From: Paenibacillus melissococcoides
Lineage (GTDB): Bacteria > Bacillota > Bacilli > Paenibacillales > Paenibacillaceae
Reading direction: 5' to 3'
Length of the DNA: 64,000 bases
Assembly (NCBI GenBank): GCA_944800085.1
Contig: CALYLO010000003.1
Coordinates: forward strand, 186,001-250,000
Of the stretch, positions 45,153 to 54,000 are shown piece after piece. Every line of letters begins with the position of its first letter. The stretch's first letter is position 1. A program made the translations under genes and the position numbers. The notes under the pieces are model-generated. The model made no database searches, was not told where the DNA came from, and worked only from the letters and a program-made list of their open reading frames with translations.

Positions 45153-45323
45153 GCATATTAGATCGTGAGTGCCGCAAGGACGGGATTTTCTGCCGTCATC
45201 TGGGTAAAAGTGGAAAAATTGGTCGCTCATAGCCGCCGAGCTCCGGTTATAATATGGAGTAAAGGCAATCCAATATGAATGAGTTTGAGTTCATGATATC
45301 GTTGCAAAAAAAGGGATGATCGT

Positions 45324-46289
45324 ATGTGGAGTTATGTGGCGGCGGGATGCGTCCTGCTTATCGTAATCGTGAGTGCGAATCTGCTGGGAAGCCATGTGTT
45401 CCGGCGCATGACGCTGGGCAGGCGCTCTCTTCCCGATGAATCGTTCGCCACGGTAGAAGGGATGGGATTGATGTCGCGGGACGAATTCGAAGCGCTGCCG
45501 AAGGAAGAAGCCTCCATTATATCGAAGGACGGTTTCCGGCTGCGAGGATATTATATCGAACCGCACCCCGAAGGCCGGAAGGTTGTCATTATCGTGCACG
45601 GATATACGGCGAATCACGGCTATTCGTCCCAATTCATCCGTCTGTTCGCAGACGAGGGCTTCAACGTGCTGCTCATCGATCAGCGCAGCCATGGACGGAG
45701 TGAAGGACGTTACGCCACCTACGGCTATTTTGAACGGGAAGATCTTGACGCCTGGATCGAATGGGTCCGGCGCCGCGTGGGCGAGGACGCCTATATCGGC
45801 TTGCACGGGCAATCGATGGGCGGGGGCACCGTGCTGATGCATGCCGGGATGGACCCGGACATCCGCTTCATCATTGCCGACTGTCCGTACTCGGACCTGG
45901 AGAAGCTGATCCGGTACCAACTGAAGGATTTGAACCGGGTGCCGCTGTTTCCCTTCATGGGCATGCTCGATCGGAGGCTGCGGCGCCGGGCGGCCTTCTC
46001 CATGCGCGACGTCAAGCCTGTAGACCGGATTCGGGAGCAGGAAATTCCGCTGCTGCTCATCCATGGCGGCAAGGATGATTTCGTGCCCACCTCGATGAGC
46101 GTCGAATTGTATCACGCGAAGACGAAGGGCATCCGACGGCTGCATATTGTCGATGATGCCGTGCATGCGGCGGCCTATCCCACCGATCCGGAGGGGTACC
46201 GGGAGGCTGTGCGCCAATTCCTCGCCGAGGTGCGGGAGCAAGAGCGCCGGGGACGGCTGCCGGAGAGCGCGGCCGCGGTGGAAGGCTGA
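45324..46289 (+). CDS. Membrane-anchored alpha/beta hydrolase
   Basis: The protein has 321 residues with an N-terminal TM helix (YVAAGCVLLIVIVSANLLG). The hydrolase core has VIIVHGYTANHGY, the nucleophile Ser in LHGQSMGGG, Asp in HGGKDDFVP and His in DDAVHAAAY. It resembles the YfhR/BEM46-like hydrolase group. The substrate is unknown. GGGATG lies before ATG 45324 and a TATAAT at 45248-45253 lacks a good -35. Confidence 0.88.
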   Translation: MWSYVAAGCVLLIVIVSANLLGSHVFRRMTLGRRSLPDESFATVEGMGLMSRDEFEALPKEEASIISKDGFRLRGYYIEPHPEGRKVVIIVHGYTANHGYSSQFIRLFADEGFNVLLIDQRSHGRSEGRYATYGYFEREDLDAWIEWVRRRVGEDAYIGLHGQSMGGGTVLMHAGMDPDIRFIIADCPYSDLEKLIRYQLKDLNRVPLFPFMGMLDRRLRRRAAFSMRDVKPVDRIREQEIPLLLIHGGKDDFVPTSMSVELYHAKTKGIRRLHIVDDAVHAAAYPTDPEGYREAVRQFLAEVREQERRGRLPESAAAVEG

Positions 46290-46410
46290 GATTCCCGGCC
46301 GCATGGCTCCGTCTGGCAGCGAAGCGACCATTCAGACCGTTCCACGATCTCCCGCGGATACAGCGGATGAACGGTCACAGCGGCCTGCTGATTACGGCCC
46401 GGTCGTCACC

Positions 46411-46611
46411 TCAACGGGGCCCTGTTCCCGAACGGCCATATGCGGCTTCGAGCGCATTGGCTTGCTGCACGCTGTTGCCCTGCCGCTTGCCGCTCAGCTC
46501 AATCGGAGCGGAAGCTTCCCTTCTCATCTCTTCTCTATCCCGATCATCGCCTTGTCCCGCATTGCCGCTGTCCGCCGCATTCGGTGCGCCTTTTCGAACG
46601 ACAGCAGGGCG
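46411..46611 (-). other. Possible small minus-strand gene without a good start
   Basis: The frame reads KGAPNAADSGNAGQGDD and GKRQGNSVQQANALEAAYG, a hydrophilic composition like small spore-type proteins. The only ATG (46525-46527) would leave 38 residues. No ATG, GTG or TTG occurs before it in the frame, so this may be a decayed gene or chance. The rest of 46290-46772 has nothing I can support. Confidence 0.3.
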
Positions 46612-46772
46612 TTAGTTGACGCCAGGGGATGAAATATGCGATGCTTCTTGTCAAGAAACGATATATTGTCCGTCGTGCAGGTCGTGCAGGTTGGGCGGCT
46701 GCTCCTTATCCGGCCATTATGGATTTATGCGAGGCGCAGCCGCCGTTATTTTTAATTAGAGGAGGACTGCAT

Positions 46773-47411
46773 ATGCCCAACAGAGCGATTCCCGAAGAAT
46801 TGGAACAATGGTGCGAGCAGGTGAAGGCGGATACGGAAGCGGCTTATTTGTCGTATGGTGCGGATGAGCCTTGGAAGCAATCGGGAATGTCAGGACCGGA
46901 ACAGCGCTGGAAGGCGCTGCGCAAGCCGGTGGCCGATGCCGTCGAGCATTCCGGATCCTTCCTGGATATCGGGTGCGCCAACGGTTATTTGCTGGAATCT
47001 GTCATCGAATGGACGAAGGAGCGGGGCATTGCCGTTGATCCGTACGGACTCGATATTTCCGAGAAGCTGATTGAGCTGGCGAAGGAACGTCTGCCGGCCT
47101 ACGCGGATCATTTCTTTGTCGGCAACGCCTTCGCCTGGATACCGGAGCGGCGCTTCGATTATGTGGCGACAATGCTCGATATTGTGCCGGAGAAGTACGA
47201 AGAAGAGTATATTCATTTTCTGCTGGAGAACCATGTGGCCCCGCAAGGCAAGCTGCTTTTGCTGAAGACCGGAGCTTACGAAGAGCCGGAAGTGTGGCTC
47301 CATAAGCGTCTGGGCCGCTACGGCATCATTCATGGCCGGATACTGAACGGCTATGATCCGTTCAACAACCGCCAGACCAGCGTTGCTGTCATTCACCGGG
47401 ACGAACGGTAA
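46773..47411 (+). CDS. Class I SAM-dependent methyltransferase
   Basis: ATG 46773 lies seven bases after GAGGAGGA; longer forms lack a ribosome site. This 212-residue Rossmann-fold enzyme has the SAM-binding FLDIGCANGYLLE, GLDISEKLIELAKERLP and FFVGNAFAW. The methyl acceptor is unknown. It is followed about 100 bases later by the HD-domain gene. Confidence 0.88.
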   Translation: MPNRAIPEELEQWCEQVKADTEAAYLSYGADEPWKQSGMSGPEQRWKALRKPVADAVEHSGSFLDIGCANGYLLESVIEWTKERGIAVDPYGLDISEKLIELAKERLPAYADHFFVGNAFAWIPERRFDYVATMLDIVPEKYEEEYIHFLLENHVAPQGKLLLLKTGAYEEPEVWLHKRLGRYGIIHGRILNGYDPFNNRQTSVAVIHRDER

Positions 47412-47511
47412 GGGCCGAGGAGCACGGGACGCGGGGGCCAGCCGCCCCCAAGGGGAGGAGCGCGGTCGTGCTCTCTCGGGAAATACAGCCATTGAAGGAG
47501 ATTGAACGACC

Positions 47512-48111
47512 ATGGCATCCATGCAGGATAGACTGGAAATGCAAATCGAATTCATCAAAGAAGTGGATAAATTGAAATCGGTCTTACGGCAATCGTATTT
47601 GCTGGATCGGAGCCGGCATGAGAATGACGCCGAGCACACTTGGCATCTGACAGTGATGGCGTTATTGCTCCACGAGTACGCCAACGAGCGGAACCTGAAC
47701 CTGCTGCGCGTGCTCAAGATGCTCATCATTCACGATATCGTGGAGATTGACGCGGGCGACACGTTTGCCTATGATGCGCAAGGACAGGAAGACAAATTCG
47801 CCCGGGAGTCGAAGGCCGCGAAAAGGCTGTTCGGCATGCTGCCGGAGGAGCAAAAGGATGAGATGATGCAGCTCTGGATGGAATTCGAGCAGCGCCAGAC
47901 GCCGGAGGCGCAGTATGCGGCCGCGTTGGACCGGCTGCAGCCGCTGATTCATAACTATACGACCGAAGGGAAATCGTGGCGGGAGCATGGGGTCACCAGC
48001 GAACGGGTGCTGGCCCGCATCGCCGGAATCAAGGAGGGCTCGCAGCAATTGGGCAGATTCGCCGAAAAGCTGGTCCAGCAGGCGGTCGAGCGTGGCTATC
48101 TGGCCAAATAA
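47512..48111 (+). CDS. HD-domain phosphohydrolase (YfbR-like)
   Basis: The 199-residue protein has SRHENDAEHTWHL and KMLIIHDIVEIDAGD, the H...HD...D metal-binding set of the HD_3/YfbR group, which hydrolyse deoxynucleoside monophosphates. It is likely a 5'-nucleotidase, though some relatives act on other substrates. AAGGAGA precedes ATG 47512. Confidence 0.88.
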   Translation: MASMQDRLEMQIEFIKEVDKLKSVLRQSYLLDRSRHENDAEHTWHLTVMALLLHEYANERNLNLLRVLKMLIIHDIVEIDAGDTFAYDAQGQEDKFARESKAAKRLFGMLPEEQKDEMMQLWMEFEQRQTPEAQYAAALDRLQPLIHNYTTEGKSWREHGVTSERVLARIAGIKEGSQQLGRFAEKLVQQAVERGYLAK

Positions 48112-48153
48112 GCGGTCCTTCGGCTTCATCATATGAATATGGGGGATGCATGA

Positions 48154-49224
48154 ATGGGCAACATGGTCATCGGCATCGATGGAGGAGGAACGACGACGCG
48201 GGTCATGACGGCTTCCTTGGACGGCACGGTCATCGCCTACGCCGAGAATGGCTGCTGCAATCCGAACAAGGATGTGCTGGCGAAGCAGCATGTCAGAGAT
48301 GCGCTGCAGGAGGCGGCGGCGCGTTCCGGCGGCGCCCCGATTGCCGCACTCTGCGCCGGCCTGTCCGGACTCGAATCGGAACAGGATATGGCATGGGCCG
48401 AGGAGTTCACGGATGCGTTCGGCGCTGCAACCGCGTCAATCGTGCGTCGGCATGTCAATGACGGGATGGTGGCGCATGCGGGCGCCTTTCTTGGAGAGCC
48501 GGGGATTATGGCTGTGTCCGGAACGGGTTCCGTCGTGTTTGGGGTGAATGAGGCGGGCAGCATCGTGCGCAATCAGGATTTTCACCACTATGCGACGGCC
48601 GCCCGCTTTTTAGCCTATGAAGCCGTATATAAAATCATTGCCGGGTACGCGGTTGAGGCGGATCAAGTCTGGGCAGGCGAGATCCTGCGCTACTGGGGAG
48701 CGGCAAGCGTCGCTGAGCTGAGCGAGATCGGAGCCGTCGGGTTCGTTCGCGACGAGCATGAACGAATGCGGCGCTTCGGCGAGATGGCGCCCTATGTTAC
48801 GAGGGCGGCCGGGGCAGGGGTCCCGCTGGCCCGGCTCGTCTGCGACGAGGCTGCCTCCGCACTCGAAGAGGGGATACGCATTGTCGGCTCGCGCTTCAGC
48901 GAGGCGACCCTATCCGTTGCGTTCGTCGGCAGCGTCATTCGCGATCCGTACATCCGCCGCATCGTCACCGAGCGGCTGCAGCAGGCGGCTGCGCCCGATC
49001 GCAAGCGCTTCCGGGTCATCGAGCCGGCGCTGTCCCCCTTGGCCGGAAGCGGACAAGCTGCCTGTCGAGGAATGGGAGCGGATTCCCTTCTTCCTCCGAT
49101 ATCGAAGCATCTACTCGTATCTGTATCATCGGACGAGCAAGCGCCGGAGGAATGGAGCGATCAGGAGCAGGCGATTTTGGCCCGCATGCGGGAGGATATC
49201 CTGAGCGGAGCCGCCCATGTATAA
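48154..49224 (+). CDS. BadF/BadG-family kinase, N-acetylglucosamine kinase-like
   Basis: This 356-residue ASKHA-fold protein has an N-terminal phosphate loop GIDGGGTTTR, AGLSGLES, VNDGMVAHAGAF, AVSGTGSVVFG and AFVGSVIR. The family includes N-acetylglucosamine kinases and ATPases of dehydratase activators; without Cys clusters the sugar kinase role is more likely. The segment after SPLAGS (about residues 292-315) is atypical for the family. GGGGGATG precedes ATG 48154. Confidence 0.82.
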   Translation: MGNMVIGIDGGGTTTRVMTASLDGTVIAYAENGCCNPNKDVLAKQHVRDALQEAAARSGGAPIAALCAGLSGLESEQDMAWAEEFTDAFGAATASIVRRHVNDGMVAHAGAFLGEPGIMAVSGTGSVVFGVNEAGSIVRNQDFHHYATAARFLAYEAVYKIIAGYAVEADQVWAGEILRYWGAASVAELSEIGAVGFVRDEHERMRRFGEMAPYVTRAAGAGVPLARLVCDEAASALEEGIRIVGSRFSEATLSVAFVGSVIRDPYIRRIVTERLQQAAAPDRKRFRVIEPALSPLAGSGQAACRGMGADSLLPPISKHLLVSVSSDEQAPEEWSDQEQAILARMREDILSGAAHV

Positions 49225-49306
49225 GGCGTTTGCCTGGCCTGGCTTCTGCAGTGAAGCCGGAGCGGCATACATATCGGATTGAAAGCAGAGCAGAGGGGGA
49301 GCGGAA

Positions 49307-49669
49307 ATGAGTGAGCGGCACGGGGACTGGATGGATGAGATTTTCTCGAATTATGCGAAATCCGGCGGCATGAACGAACTTCCCGGCAAGGGCAAGCCGC
49401 TGGATGTGGCTAGCGGGGATGCGCTTCACAGCGTCATGAAGGAGGCTCATGTGCTCCCTTCCTGGCTGGAGCTTCAAAAAAAGATTCGCAATCAGCTTGA
49501 GCAGATGCTTCGTCAGATGGAGGAGCTTGGAAGCGAGCCTCAAGATCAGGCGATCGAGGAGCTGAACCGGAGCATCCGGACTTACAACTCAATGGTTCCG
49601 AATGCGCTGCTGCCAAAAGGAACAATTACGAAAGAAAACATACGGGCGCAGCGGACGAAATGGGAATAA
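49307..49669 (+). CDS. DUF1992 (DnaJC28-like) protein
   Basis: The 120-residue protein shows the DUF1992 pattern: FSNYAKSGGMNELPGKGKPLD and VMKEAHVLPSWLELQKKIR. There is no J domain despite the family name. Its role is unknown. GAGGGGGAGCGG precedes ATG 49307, and a terminator lies 13 bases after the stop. Confidence 0.9.
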   Translation: MSERHGDWMDEIFSNYAKSGGMNELPGKGKPLDVASGDALHSVMKEAHVLPSWLELQKKIRNQLEQMLRQMEELGSEPQDQAIEELNRSIRTYNSMVPNALLPKGTITKENIRAQRTKWE

Positions 49670-49681
49670 TTGGATGTTGGG

Positions 49682-49707
49682 GCTTCCGCCAGCCGGGAGC
49701 TTTTTTT
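49682..49707 (+). terminator. Rho-independent terminator
   Basis: GCTTCC and GGGAGC pair (with one G-U) and T7 follows. Confidence 0.75.
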
Positions 49708-49746
49708 AATCGGTTCGGGGGGGGCTGCGATTCCTTATGCCCAATC

Positions 49747-49965
49747 TCCCATGCAGTCAGGAAAAAGAATATGCGCAGAAAATTCCTTTTGTCCAAAATC
49801 CCATCTTGTCAGGAAGAGTAAGAAGGGGAACTCCTTTTGTTCGAAATCCCAACTCGTCAGGAAGAGTAAGAAGGGAACACTCCTTTGCGCAATATCCCAT
49901 CTTGCCAGGAAGAGTATGAAGGTAAGCTCCTTTTGCCCAGTCTCCCGTCCAGTCAGTAAGCAAGG
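49747..49965. repeat. About five imperfect tandem repeats, 48-bp period
   Basis: TCCC anchors at 49747, 49799, 49847, 49895 and 49943 show spacings of 52, 48, 48 and 48. The consensus contains CTTGTCAGGAAGAGTAAGAAG and CTCCTTTTG. All units are similar, so it is not a CRISPR. On the + strand a frame would give 16-residue repeats (SFCxKSxLVRKSKKG), but it lies just past a terminator and has no proper start. Confidence 0.85.
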
Positions 49966-50721
49966 TTGCAGTTTATTTGTGTTGTATGATGGACCCGATT
50001 CAAGGACAAGGAACGGTTCAGACTCACGAGCGATCGAGGAAGGAATCGGGTGGTGGAATTAGTAATTTCTTAAATAGGGCTAGCTAATATAGTGAGAGGC
50101 ATTCTGAACGAAGGGGAGAGTGAAGCAGAAGGACTACTGCTAAACCTGACTGATTGGGATAGTGGAGATAAGTAGAGACGGACTGATTAGTTGGGATAGC
50201 GAATATAAGAAGGTATGGAATGAGTTATCGGGAGAATGGTAAAAAGAGGTGTTCCGACTAGTCTATTGGGAGGGCGATGGAAGGAAGCTCCGGAATGGGC
50301 AATTGTGATGAACCAAAACAAGGACCTGACTTAGTGGGATAAGGAATGGAAGCAGACTTGGGCAGGAACCGGATCTGAAATCTGAACAGGCCAGTCTCCC
50401 GGCTACTCAGCTCCCGGCCCCCAGCCCGTTCGGGCGGGAACCGGGAAATAGCGAATGCCAGATCCGAGGATGGCTTTGACATTGTTTTTGGAGTTCTGTC
50501 ACGAATTCCGTTCTTATGGCTCATTGCAACCGGGCAATTCCAATATATACTAAGTACGGATATGGTATAATCATGTATACTAGTCTGTCGTAGAAGCAGT
50601 CCTGTCCGCCCCCGGCAATCGGCGCCGCATAGCCTTGCATTGACCGCTATCCGCCGCGGGTGTAGAGTAAAATGAGACAGGCGGAGCCGGAGCGGCTCTG
50701 ATCCGAAGGAGGGCGCTTGCG
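49966..50721 (+). promoter_or_regulatory. Non-coding upstream region of the ESX locus with promoter
   Basis: Extended -10 TGGTATAAT at 50563-50571, about 150 bases before the first ESX gene; no clear -35. At 50150-50350 three degenerate copies of a CTGATTAGTTGGGATAG-like motif occur. No gene is seen, and the long leader (50577-50721) could hold control elements. The ribosome site AAGGAGGG is at about 50707. Confidence 0.5.
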
Positions 50722-51054
50722 ATGATGCTTACCGTATCGTCAGGAAGACAGGGCCAGGAGTGGTTCGACATTGATGTGTCGGAGGATTGCACGGGCCTGC
50801 AATTGAAAGCTATTCTCGGATTGAAATTGTTCGGCGAGCCGCCGCGCAATGATGTGCAATATATACTCGAGGCGAAGCAACCGGAAGGGTTGTGGTTCGT
50901 CGTACAGGAACAACAGCGGCTTGCGGAGGCCGGGCTGCGCGAAGGGGCGCATATCCGCATCCAACGGGCTTACTCCACGACAACCGACTCGCTTCCTGCA
51001 TATGGCAGACGAATGCTGTTTCAACCAGAGAAGGACAGGGTAGCGAATAAGTAG
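50722..51054 (+). CDS. esaB: EsaB/YukD-like ubiquitin-fold protein of the ESX system
   Basis: This 110-residue protein has no membrane segment. The pattern (FDIDVSEDCTGLQLKAILG, then LREGAHIRIQ) fits the YukD ubiquitin-like family, longer than usual (about 80) by a basic tail. In firmicute ESX systems EsaB is a small cytosolic factor; in actinobacteria the same fold is part of EccD. It is the first gene of the locus, 25 bases before the ATPase gene. Confidence 0.8.
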   Translation: MMLTVSSGRQGQEWFDIDVSEDCTGLQLKAILGLKLFGEPPRNDVQYILEAKQPEGLWFVVQEQQRLAEAGLREGAHIRIQRAYSTTTDSLPAYGRRMLFQPEKDRVANK

Positions 51055-51079
51055 CGATTCAGACGAGGAGTTGTTCGCC

Positions 51080-54000
51080 GTGAACGTACTGTACCAGAGA
51101 TCACCTAGAATCAAGCCGACGCTGCGCAAGGATAGGCTTGAGATTTTGCGCCCGCCGGCGGAACCGACCCGTCCTACATTTTCGATTATTACGATTATCA
51201 TTCCGATTATTATGACGTTGGTCAGTGTCGGTTTTTACATATATATGTCGATGTCAGGCAAGATGGGCAACAGCAATTATATGATGTTCCAGATGTTGAC
51301 CATTTTTATGATGCTTACGTCGTATACTCTTCCTTTTTTTATGTATTTGAACAATAAGAAGGTGTACGAGCGCCGCAAGGTGGAGCGCGATCGGATGTAC
51401 CGCGCCCAATTGGATAAGCATCGGGAAGAACTGCAGGAGAAGACAAGGGAGCAATTGGAGGCGATGCAGGCGATCCATGGCGATCCCGAAGTATGCTATC
51501 AGATCGTCAAGAACCGGAGCAGCAATCTGTGGGAGCGCGGCCCGGCGGATGACGATTTCATGCATGTGCGAATCGGCACCGGCGCGGTGCCATTCTATAT
51601 GGAGATTGAAGTGCCTCGCGCGGATGGCTATGAGCGCGATCCGTTGATCGACGCTGCCCGCGAAGTCGCCGAAGAGTTCGAGCGGGTGGAGCAGGCGCCT
51701 ATCGCGCTCCCCTTGTATCCGGCCAAGGTCATCGGCATCGTCGGAGGACGGGAAGCGGTAATGAATGCAATTCGCGTCATCACGGCCCAGTTGTCTACCC
51801 GGCATTCGCCGGATGAAGTGAAGCTGGCCGCCTTCTATGACGAGCGCGAAGCCGAGGAATGGAGCTGGCTTCGCTGGCTGCCCCATACGTGGGATGACGA
51901 GCGGACGCAGCGGTATTTGGCGGATCGCCGCAGCGGAGCGCATCAGCTGGCGGACCAGCTGTTCAGCCTGCTGAACCGGAGGAAAAGCTTCCGCACGTCC
52001 GGTCAGAAGAAGCAGCATCTTCCTTGTTATGTCGTTCTGCTGTCCGACACGCAGCTGGTGGAAGAGGAGCCGCTGTATCCCCTTCTTCTCGAGGATGCGG
52101 GCCGAATCGACGCCTGCACGATTGTGCTCTCGGAGAGCAAGGAGCGCCTGCCGATGCAGTGCCAGCTTATCGTGGAAGTGAGCGAATCCGAAGGAACCTA
52201 TACGCATAAGACGGAAGAAGAAGGCATCGTTCGGCATGCCTTTTCCGCCGATCTTATGTCGCTGGAAGGGACGGACACGCTGGCCCGCTATATGGCGCCC
52301 ATTCGCCTGAAGCGATCGGCCGCGTCCGACATCCCTACCGTGCTGCCGCTGTTCGAGATGCTGGGCGTGAAGGAGATCGGCCAACTGGACGCAGCTTCCC
52401 GCTGGCGGAAAAACCGCTATCCCGATACGCTGCCCGTTCCGGTCGGCGTGCGCGCGGGAAGCAAGAAGATCATGCTTAATCTGCATGACAAGATCGAGCG
52501 CAAGGGACATGGGCCGCACGGCCTCATCGCGGGCACGACCGGTTCGGGGAAGAGCGAGGTCATTCAGTCGCTCATCGCTTCGCTTGCCGCCGAGTTCCAT
52601 CCGCATGAGCTTGCGTTCATGCTGATTGACTACAAGGGCGGCGGCATGTCGAACACGTTCGTCGATCTGCCGCATGTCGTAGGGACGATAACGAATCTGG
52701 ACGACAGCTTGATCGAACGGGCCAAGGTGTCGCTCCGGGCGGAGCTGATCCGCCGGCAGCGCATCTTGAACGATGCCGGGAATTTGCAGCATATCGACGA
52801 GTATTACCGATCGGACCGGCGTGCGGAGCATCCGCTTCCGCATCTGGTCATCATTATCGATGAATTCGCCCAGTTGAAAAAGGATCAGCCGGAGTTCATG
52901 GATGAGCTGATCAGCATCGCCACGATCGGCCGGACGCTCGGCGTCCACCTCATCCTGGCAACGCAGAAGCCGGCGGGCGTCGTGGACGAGAAAATTTGGA
53001 GCAATACCCGCTTCCGCATCTGCCTCCGGGTTCAGAGCGAAGGGGACAGCCGGGATATGCTCAAAATACCGAATGCCGCCTGGATAACCAATCCCGGGCG
53101 AGGCTATTTCCAGGTTGGCAGCGATGAAGTGTTCGAAGAGATGCAGTTCGCTTGGAGCGGCGCGCCTTATCTAGTGAAGCGCAAGGACGAGGACGCCTCG
53201 CCTGTCCAGATATATGAGGTCCGGCTGAACGGCAAGCGGGAACCGCTGCTGACCGGAGAGGAACTCTCCTCCGCGCTGATGGAGAAGGAACCGCCGAAGC
53301 AGCTTCAAGTATTCATCGACCATGTGGCCAAGACGGCCCGCCGCGAGGGGATTGAGCAGCTTCCGGGCCCTTGGCTGCCCCCGCTGCCGGAGCATCTGGA
53401 ATTGGATGAAGTTCTGGCGCTGCGACGGGAAGAACCAGCAGAACCGTGGCAGACGGAGCATCCGGAGACCGGGCTGCGGGCTGTGGTCGGCTTGGTCGAC
53501 GATCTGATGCAGCAGCGGCAGGAGCCGCTCCATATAAGCATGGAGCAGGGACATCTCGCTGTATACGGCATGCCGGGCACAGGGAAGACGACCTTCGTTC
53601 AGTCGCTGCTGATGTCGCTGGCGAAGCAATTCACGCCGGATCGGTGGCATGGCTATGTCGTGGACATGGGGCGGATGATGAAGGACGCCGCCCAGCTGCC
53701 TCAAGTCGGTTCGGTCATGCTGGCGGAGGAGGAAGACCGCATCAAGCGGCTGTTCCGCTACCTCTCGCAGCAGCTGGCCGAACGCAAAGAAATGATATCG
53801 GAAGCGGGCGTCAAGACGATTGCCTCCTACCGGAGAGCGGCTCGCGAACAGGTGCCGCATATCGTCGTCGTCATCGACGGGTATTTGAACTTCCGGACGA
53901 CCTATCCGGAGGAGAACGAGCTGTTGGAATACTTGCTGCGCGAAGGCGGAAGCCTCGCCATCACGTTCGTCATTACGGCGAACCGCGTAACCGATATTTT

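Noticed and set aside
48154..49224. Compensating frameshifts in the N-acetylglucosamine-kinase-like gene near residue 295
   Set aside because: The segment is atypical, but the main frame returns to sensible sequence and I cannot show that a shift occurred.
49747..49965. CRISPR array
   Set aside because: Whole units repeat; there are no unique spacers between constant repeats and no cas genes.
49670..50062. 130-codon frame through the 48-bp repeats
   Set aside because: Its only start is a TTG touching the previous stop and it reads through a terminator hairpin.
51254..52948. 564-codon minus-strand frame opposite essC
   Set aside because: Antisense shadow; essC motifs are on the plus strand.
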